Assembly (NCBI GenBank): GCA_018398815.1
Contig: CM031595.1
Coordinates: 52,090,494-52,154,493 of the forward strand
Length of the DNA: 64,000 bases
Direction of reading: 5' to 3'
Source: Conus ventricosus
Lineage: Eukaryota > Mollusca > Gastropoda > Neogastropoda > Conidae
Each line of letters begins with the position of its first letter. Within the stretch, counting starts at the first letter, position 1. Shown here one piece after another: positions 48,101 to 57,100 of the stretch. The position numbers and the translations under genes are program-made. The notes beneath the pieces are model-generated. The model searched no databases and had not been told where the DNA came from. It was given only the letters and a program-made list of their open reading frames with translations.

Positions 48101-51100
48101 GCAGGTTTGTTTTTTAGTTGGACTTGGAGTTGGCCTCTTTGGTGGCCTTTTTGCACTTGGCCAAGAGGTCAGAGGAAAGGGGAGTTGCATAGCACTTGGG
48201 TGTTTCTGGACTTCACCTGGAGGACAGCATTAAGGGTTTTACTTCCCATGGATCCCCTGAAGTCAGTTTTATTCTTCCTGACTTGAGAGAAGACCCTCTC
48301 ACAGGCACAGTTGGAAACTGGGATCAGAAGAATCCTCAGCATCACTTTGGCCAGCACATCAAACTTGGGCACTCCATTGTGGTCAGTCTTGGAAGACATC
48401 CTTGTCCACTGTTCTGCTGCTGTGGGAAGCTCCAAGACAGCTGAGAGATCCTCTTCAGACTGGTATTCCTGGAACTGTGTTTGGATTTCATCCCTGGAGG
48501 TTCCAGCTGGCAGCATGCAGGGAAGTCGTTCCAGGAAGTAGTCCACAGAATTCCACCCAGGTCCTTCTTCTTTCTTGCGCATCTTCTCCACTTTCAGTCT
48601 GATGTCAGCCACCTCTGCATGATGAAATTCAGAAAACCAATGTGCTTCTTCTGCTGCTCATGCTTACACGACTCAGTGCTTACACGACGCTTAGGGTTCG
48701 CGGGCTTTCTTTCGCTTTCTTTCACTCCAGTCAGCACATGGTCCATCAGACCTATCAGGTAACTGAGTGGAGCTTTTGTTTCCACATTCGGAAGAGGGGG
48801 TGGGGGGGGGGGGGGGGGGGGGAGGTTGGCAAGCAGGGGGGTAGGATGGGCATACTACTTGCCATCCTCCCCCTCCCCCCCCCCCCCCCCCCCCCCTCCC
48901 CCTCCCCCCTCTCCCCTCCCTCCTGCTAGCCACAGCAGTTGCTGCCTCAGCTGCTAAGGGCCAATCCTTAACACATGTCGTCTGCTACAGGGTGGGGAGA
49001 GAGGGAGGTGGCAAGCGGGTATGATGAGCATACTAAAAATAGCCACAGCAGTTAAGTCGCTGCCTGGGCCATTCCTTAACACATGTCGTCTGCTACAGGG
49101 AGAGTAAAAGGACAGATGGAATTTCCTGCCCTGCTAGTGGTCTGCTAAGGCGAGAGCTACACAGTAAAAGGAATCAAGGATGGATGGAATTTTCTTTTCA
49201 GCTAGGGCCTACCTAGTCTATCAACTATATGTGGCTGGCAGAGGCCTTTTTCTTCTGTCTCCTTGTAGGATCCCTTTTAGCACTACAAATCTGCTGCCTC
49301 GGTAAAGCAACAAATGGCCGTACCATTTGCGCAAGTTCGTCACCGTATTATTTTGGCTCGACCGTATCACCGTATTTTTGTAAACTCGCTGTGACAAAAT
49401 ACGGCCGGAACGTACTGGTTGGCAGCTCTGAAGGAAGTATCTCTGGTTTTGTTCCTGTTGTGCCATCCTGAATGGTCCTTGTGGTCACTTTGTCACAGAC
49501 AGGCTATGACCAACAGGACAGCACATTTGATTTGAAAAATTATGTGCATTGCAATGAGGCATAGTGATCTTGTTATGCATCAAAAGTGAACTTCAGTCCT
49601 TCATTTATATACACATATGTATATCTTTGGGAACATGAATGCTAGACAAATCTGGTGTGCATGTTTTTGTTTTTTCTTTTAGACTTTCCCACCTTTCCTA
49701 CTTTTGTCCTCTCCAAATCCATCTGTCTTTTGACCCTTTACTGTCACTGGCTTTGGTCCATCCGTTTTCTTTCTTTCTTTTTAAAAAAAAAATTAAAACA
49801 ATGCCACCCCTTTCCATGGACCTTTTGATTCTACCCTCTGAAGTCTGCCTTTCTCACTCCAACTCTATTAACATTGTGCCTTTGACGGCTCTTTCATGTG
49901 AGTTTTCCCCTCACAATTCTGACTGAACTTTTTCCTTTCATTATAAAAGCCTTTTGAACCTTTCTTACTTGTTCTAGTCTTCTACAACTTTTGCCTTTCC
50001 CAGGTTTTCCCATTTAAGTCACTCCAAAACCTTTCCATTCCCTGAACATGTGTAGCCTTTGCCAAGTCATTCGCTCTCAGAGCTAGGTCTCCTTTACCCC
50101 TGTTCAGGGCTTCTGAAAACGCAAAAAAATGCGTACAGTACGCATTAAAACTCTACGGGACGCGCTGGGTGTCCGTGTAAGGGGTCCCCAGGGCCCCCTT
50201 CAAATTTTGGTGAAGTCAGACATAAAGTGAGAAAAGACTGCCTTGTAAGTTCCGGGCTTAAAATGGTCTATCCAAAAATCAGAGGAAAATTTCTGAAGTG
50301 GCGAAGCCACGAATGCGTGCCTGCAAAGCAGGCACGCCCTGCTAGGGGGGTCTGGGGCATGCCCCCCCAGAAAAAATCTAGAACAAAATCTGTGCACTCT
50401 GGCTCATTCTGAGCCCTATTTTTGGGAAAAAAATTGCACAGAAAAAGTGCAAGATTTAATGCAGAAAAGGTACATCCATACAGATATTCAATCCACTGTC
50501 AAAGACAAGACAAAGGTCTTAAACATCTAAATCTAAAATGATATTTATATCAACACATTTCATGTGAAAAGAGCATAAAAAAGACCAACAGGTTATCAAG
50601 ACAAAACAAAATGGTTATTGGTGGAGACACAGTTATCAAAATTCAAAACTCACGTTTGGAATGTGGAACTAAGCAATCTGAGAGGGGCTGGTTCTGTCGC
50701 CTCTTACGACAAGCACAGCCAAGCTGCAGAAATATTCTTTCCCTTCCCCTTGTCTGCAGGGGAAAGCTGCGATCGCGGTGTCTCTTTGTGACAAGATGCT
50801 CTTTCAGTGCGACGATCCCGCGGAAAGTGTAGACGATGTCTGTGGTGCACAGTACACATCTTGCACTGCCTGGCACGTCAACCTTTCGAATATGTTGACC
50901 GATCCGCTCGAATTCATCGGGATCTGACCTCACTTTCACGGACTTTAAAGTCCACTCCCACCTCCATTTGTTTTTGATCCCGCTTTCGTCAAACTTCTCT
51001 CCACGTTCGATGATTCTCACAGTCGCCATCTTGATAGATTAGGCGCCTAAAGCTACCGGTGCGAAATGGCTGTTTGCGACTTTGAACCGAATACGAATCA

Positions 51101-54100
51101 GAACCATATGCGAATGCGGACGCGTTTTAGATCGGGTTTCTTTCCCCCGAGGAAATCGATTTTTTTTTCCCGAGGAATTTTTTGGCTTCCCGAGGAATTT
51201 CTCGGATCCGAGGAGGATTTTAAGCCCTGTAAGTTGGGTGCCGTAACATCGTAGGTCTGCTACACTTCGGACCGAACCCATCCCTTTTCAAGTTTGAACA
51301 GTAACAAAGCGAGTAGGGCAGCCTCCTCAACATACGTCGGTCACTTTTGTCGTCTGCTGAGGCTGACTGACTAAGCTTAACGCTAGGCCACAGCATTGTT
51401 TTCAGTTGACCGAATTTTCCTACTTTGAGCCATGTGATGTCACGATGACGATTTTCATTTTCCCGGCAGGAGAGAGGCATTTCTGCGAAGCCTTTGTTTC
51501 CAACATGTCTCTCGAAGCGTGGTTAACAAAATCATCGTCGCAAAAGCGAAAAAGCGTAGCAGAGGAGAAAGATCGAGAACGGATACAACTTTTGATGTTT
51601 ATTTTGTTGTTTTTATTGTGACGATGTGTCTGTGACAATTGCAGTGCACGTGCAGGGATGCAATTTTTTAACGTATATTTTGTTGTTTTTATTGTGGTGT
51701 AGGGACCCCTTAATGTTAGCCTGGGACCCCTTAAAAATCTGATGAAGGGGTCCCTGGGACCGGAAAGATTTTCACCCCAGCAGAAGCCACCGCACTAATT
51801 TACAAAGTCGAAATCGCACACCGTGCATCTGGCAAAAGTTGATCAACTTTGGATTCCACTATGCACGGTACCTCTTAGTGTACGACTTCAGAAGTGCTGA
51901 TCTCGTTTCTGTTGCTTTTTTCCTCCACTGCCTAGCCGTTGACTCCTCGATTTTCCGCTTTTGCAAAGTTTTCTCCCTTTTTCGCCCTCAGATTTAACCT
52001 GGACAATCTCTGGATAGTTTGAACTTTCAACGAAAGCAGAAGCAACTCAAAATTTCGTTGACTGGACAAAAGTTGGAATAGTTAACCAACAGCTAACAGC
52101 GATTGGTCGATGGTCCGATGTTGAGCAGCAGAGGCTAAAAATAGCCATTCCATTGCCAGTTCGTCGCACACAACCAAGCCTTCCTTCCATTCTCTTCTCT
52201 GTCTCTCTCAACCAGTGCTTTTTGTGTAGTCGAAACACACGATGAGCCATTCATTGCGATGTTCGTCGCACACAAGCAACAGCTTCCCTTCCCTTCTCTC
52301 TCTCTCGACCAGTGTCTGTGTAGTCGAAACACACGACTGAAAACGGTTTTGTTATGCCATTCTCGACTTATTTTTGGAGATTTATCTCCGTATTGATTTA
52401 CAGTCGATCGTAATTTCCGTATTTTTCCTCTTCTCCGTACGAAAATACGGTGGGAACGGGACGGTTGGAAGGTCTGCACCCTTCTACTTTGTCCTCTTCC
52501 AATCCATCTCTTTGTCTTTTGACCTTTCACTGACCTGTGTTCTGTCATTTGCTTTTGTTCCATCAATATTCTTTTTTCCTTTTTTTTTTTCCTTAAAGGC
52601 AATGCTCCACGTTCCATGAACCTTTTCATTCTTTCCACTGAATTCTGCCTTTCTCACTTTTACTCTTTCAACATTTTGCATTTCATAGCCGTTTCACTAA
52701 ATTTTGTTTTCCCCCACAAATCTGACTAAACTTTTTTATCTGTTATGAAAGAGTTAAGTTTTCTTGCTTGTTCTATTCCTTTTGCCTTTCTCAGGTTTTC
52801 CCATTAAATGTAAATCAGTCCAAACCATTTCCATTGCCTAAAAATGGGTAGCCTTTGCCAAGACATTCACTCTCTAAAGCCTCCTTTCCCCTTGTTGTCA
52901 ACAAAATCAGAAACAACGAAGAGAAGATAAGACTCTGCACCGTGCTCTAAAAACAGGCACAAAGGTCCTAGCAGTTACTGAGGATTTAATTCTGTATGTT
53001 TAAATGAATCAAGATGAAATAAAATTCTGATAATCACACGACAAAATCAGAAACTCTTGAGTCCTCATGAACAGTCAGAGGTCCAGACACAAGTTTTCAT
53101 CATCTCATGTCTGCAGCCATTAAAACATAACTCTGCAAAAACACTTGAAAACACTGCAATAGCTAACATTCCTTCATCAAAACAATTTCAGAAATCAGAT
53201 ATTAAGTACTCTGTCATTATGAAACGTTGCAATTTGTACCAAATAAAAAGATAGGTAGAGTCCCATGGCAAAATCAAAATAAATCCCCAGCTCTTCTGCC
53301 AACCAATTCCCTGACTCCATACTTCTTTTATCTCACTCTAGTTCTTCCTTTCTAACTATCCTGCTTGCTCATATGCATAACTTTTGGTAAAATCAGATAG
53401 GCCTCTATGTCCATTCGATCATGTCCCAAAACAAAACCCACCTAAAATCATGCAAACCTGCACAAACCCAGGGTTGGCACACATGGAGACACAACCAAGT
53501 GCTTAAAAGATCGCACAAGATGCTAGCATTCCCAGATGCTCCAGCAATGTTATACACACAGCCAGATGTCACATATAATGGTCTGGAATAACAGTAGAAA
53601 TCAAACACAAAAAAATTCAAATACATAAATTCTTGATCCTGTAAAATATTAAGCACCTGTGAGCAAGCCCAAGTGACATGGCTGTCAACTCCTTGTCTCC
53701 AATCAAGCTGTCCAGCTGAGAGCGAATGCATCTCATCAGTTCATTTACATTGTTGTTGGACACACACTGGATGTTGAATTCCTCCTGCAACACATCAGTT
53801 TTATCACTTTTTTAATGAAAATGTTTACAGTCTTTCTTTTTTCTTCTTTTTACATTACATGAAACAAAAGAAATAACACAATACCTCATCATGTTGCAAC
53901 TTTATGAATGTACTGATGCTGGGCAAAGGACAAAATACCAAAAAAAAAAAAAAAAAAAAAGCAAAAAAGCTTGCAACTTTTACATCAAGAACAGATAAAC
54001 TCTTCTACAGAGTAATCTTAGTGTTATGTATCTGTGCACCATGTAAATTTAGGACTGACAGAAACCCACAGTATCTGTAGAAAAAAAATCTAATCTCAAG

Positions 54101-57100
54101 AAATATGCAAGATTTTTTTTAGGTTTTGGCTAAAAAGATCATTTACTTAATAAGTGTGAAAGAAGCAGCTGTGGTGTTGGTGGTGGTGGTGATGGTAGTT
54201 GATGGTAACGGTGATGTTGATTATAGCCCAGCTGATTAACCCAATGCCTACCGGATCGACCGAGATCGACCGCGAGATTTCCTCTTTCTGAATACCGGAT
54301 CGACCGAGATCGACCGCTGAATACTCGGTCAACGACTTTCGCTTTCACCATCGCATATCCCAGAATGCAATTGCGACAGAAGAGTCTTCCGGTACTTCCG
54401 TTTCTGGACGCCATTTTGGTTTTTGTTGCATGAGTTTTTGGTGGAGTAGTTTCGCTGCTGTGAATTTTCAAAGTTCGGCTTTTTTTCGCGAAGATTTTCT
54501 GGGAAAATGGCGGATCAAGTAACTATGCAACTTGCAGAATTCATTTTCTGAAGTGATATTGATGAAGAGAGCGTATTTGCGGGCTACACTCTTGAAGAAG
54601 ATTTGAAGCAAGATGATTCGGACGTCAATCTTGACCTAGTTATGAATAAAGATCGACTGCTGACTGATTTTGAGGCCGGAATCAATAATGATTCAGGCGA
54701 TGATAATGACGATGTCGAATAGCCCATTGCTGCTGGGCCCAGACCCCAAAAAAAGAAAATTCGAAAAACAAAACTTGCTAGAGATTCTTTAATTCTTGAC
54801 TGGAGTGGTTGGCTACAAGAAGTGAAGCCCCCCCAAAGTTTCCCTTGTTTTGATAGCCAGGAAACCGGGTCAGTCAGTGGGTGTGTCCCACGATTTGCCT
54901 GTAGGAGCATCACCTTTAGCTTTTTGATTTCAGAAGAATTTTGGCAGACTTTTAACGAGAAACAAATTTATTTGCTGCACAAAAGCAAGCAGAAAAGGAT
55001 GAACATAAACTCTGGCCTGAAATAAAAACTGCCTGTTTATCAAAAAGCAAAGAGGAGCCGGACAAGAGATACATCATCACCACAGTGTGTGTGTGTTGGG
55101 GGGGGGGGGGGGGGGGGGGGGGGGGTTGCTCAGTGCACTTGTGCAAAGCACATTTTTGTTGAATTCCATCACAATCTAAAGCCAGTATTCAGTAATCTGT
55201 TCTTGTTATTTTTTTCCCCTCAGTAGTTAGAAGACAAATCTTCTTGCCTTCAGTTTAACAAAATTGTTGAAGTTTGGGTGGTTGTTTTTTGCTTCACAAT
55301 AAAAGTTGATTATTTAGTATGCATACCATACAGAATGACTTTATTTTGTTCCTGAAGGTTTCAGTACTTTGTTTAGACTTGGAAAATCACTCTGTGCTCC
55401 TAATCCATGATGTTCTGTGGGTACAGTGAATTTAGGGAAAATTGTTTTAGCACTGAGAATACCAAAGTACAGTTAGTCTGTTTGTTTTGTTTTTTTTCCT
55501 CGTGTACCAGTTCACTATATGTGGGGGGAAATGGCTGTTTTGGATGGAGTGATGTCTTTGAATTTTTTTCATTACTTTTACAGAATAGATAAGTTAAAAA
55601 CAAATTTTCTATTGAGGTTTCTTTATGGCAAGTGTGTATGTGTTGCGGAGTTACCTCTCTTGGCATGGTATTCTCATAGTCATATAGCACAAAGTCATGC
55701 GGTAGGCAGAGGGTTAAAGCCCAGCTGACCGCAAAGGGCCATATCAGGGCTGTCACCACGTTGCAGTTATCTCACAAGTCATTTAAAACACAAACACACA
55801 CCCCATTCACACAATTCTTTAAAACACACTTTCCAAAAACACACCAGAAATTTTGTTAAAAATCTTTCCGCAGTGAAATCTTAGATCAGATGAAAAATGT
55901 TAATCTCCCTCGGAAATTTAAAGATCACATCTGGTTTTCATGGAGTCTGCTGTGTTTATGTCTCACATCATGTAGTTGATGAGTAAGATTTAAAGCTAGT
56001 GAAAATGATTAAGCTGAGCTGAACACAATTCTCTGATGAATATGGGTGAAATTAAGACAAAAAGACAGCCAAAGGAGTGCTGAGTTCAATAATACATGAA
56101 TATGTACAGATGGATTAATACAATAGTTGGAACAAAATGACAACAGCATGCATAACTGCACTGCACATGTCTGGTTAAAAAACCCCTTAGTACTTGCTAC
56201 TTTTAGTCATAAGTAGGCCAATGATTGCTTCACAGGAAAACAAAATTACAAATGCAGTACACTTCAAACTCATTTGTGATATGTAAAATTTCAACTGGTC
56301 TTGACTCTCACTTTCTCAAATCCAGACTGAATTGCAAGAACCAATGATATCTTCCCAATCATATCAGGAATCTGACTCCAACTTGACTGATTCGAACGAA
56401 TTTGCTATCCAAATGGCATGAACTGTCAGCAGTCCTTCATTACTCTTCTTTGCTCACTTTCAACATTAAGCCTATAAACTCTTCCTCATGGCTTAAAAAA
56501 AAATCAGCCTACATTTTGGTCCAGATTTCAGCTTCAGTGTCCAAAACTTCCTTGAGTCAAACCTTTAACACAAAAATGTGTTTAACAGAAAATTGATCAC
56601 AGAGAAAACACTGCTTGTGAACGGAAGATGAAGGCATGCAGAAATGATGAGGATGCAACTTATTCAAGGCACTGTTTTTAAAACGGGTTAAAGCCAGTCA
56701 CTGTGTGGGTACTGTCAGCTGCCAGAAGCTCCAGTATAGGATCAATTTGTCAGCGGAAGTTCTCCCCGACAATAGAAGAGGGGTTCAAATTCTTTTCACA
56801 CAGACAACTGAAAACACAACTCTGCCTTTGCGGTCACACTGGGTTAGTCTAGTACTCTCACCTTTATCAGACTGCCAAGTTTGGCATCAGCAACAGCCAG
56901 CTCCTCCTGGGCATCTTTGCTGACCAGCTTCTTCAACAGCTTTTTCAGAGGGTCACTGATCTGGCCTTCAATTGCTGCCGTTGCCGCTGTAAACAGATGA
57001 CTTCATGAAAAACGCATTAACTTAGGGGTACAGTTACAAATCTGATTAAAAACTAACATGAACAGACACTCCAGTCCAAGGTCTTCTACAAAAGCCCTTG

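Larger units (their letters stand above)
50105..51783. mobile_element. hAT-like element interrupted by a second element
   Basis: Left end CAGGGCTTCTGAAAACGC with 'aaggggtccccagggccccc' following; right side has the matching inverted words 'cctgggaccccttaaaa' and ends near 'gattttcacccc', where the TIR has decayed and no target duplication is clear. Codes a short + strand N-terminus (51505-51621). The TIR element 50252-51229 is inserted in its left part. Confidence 0.6.
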
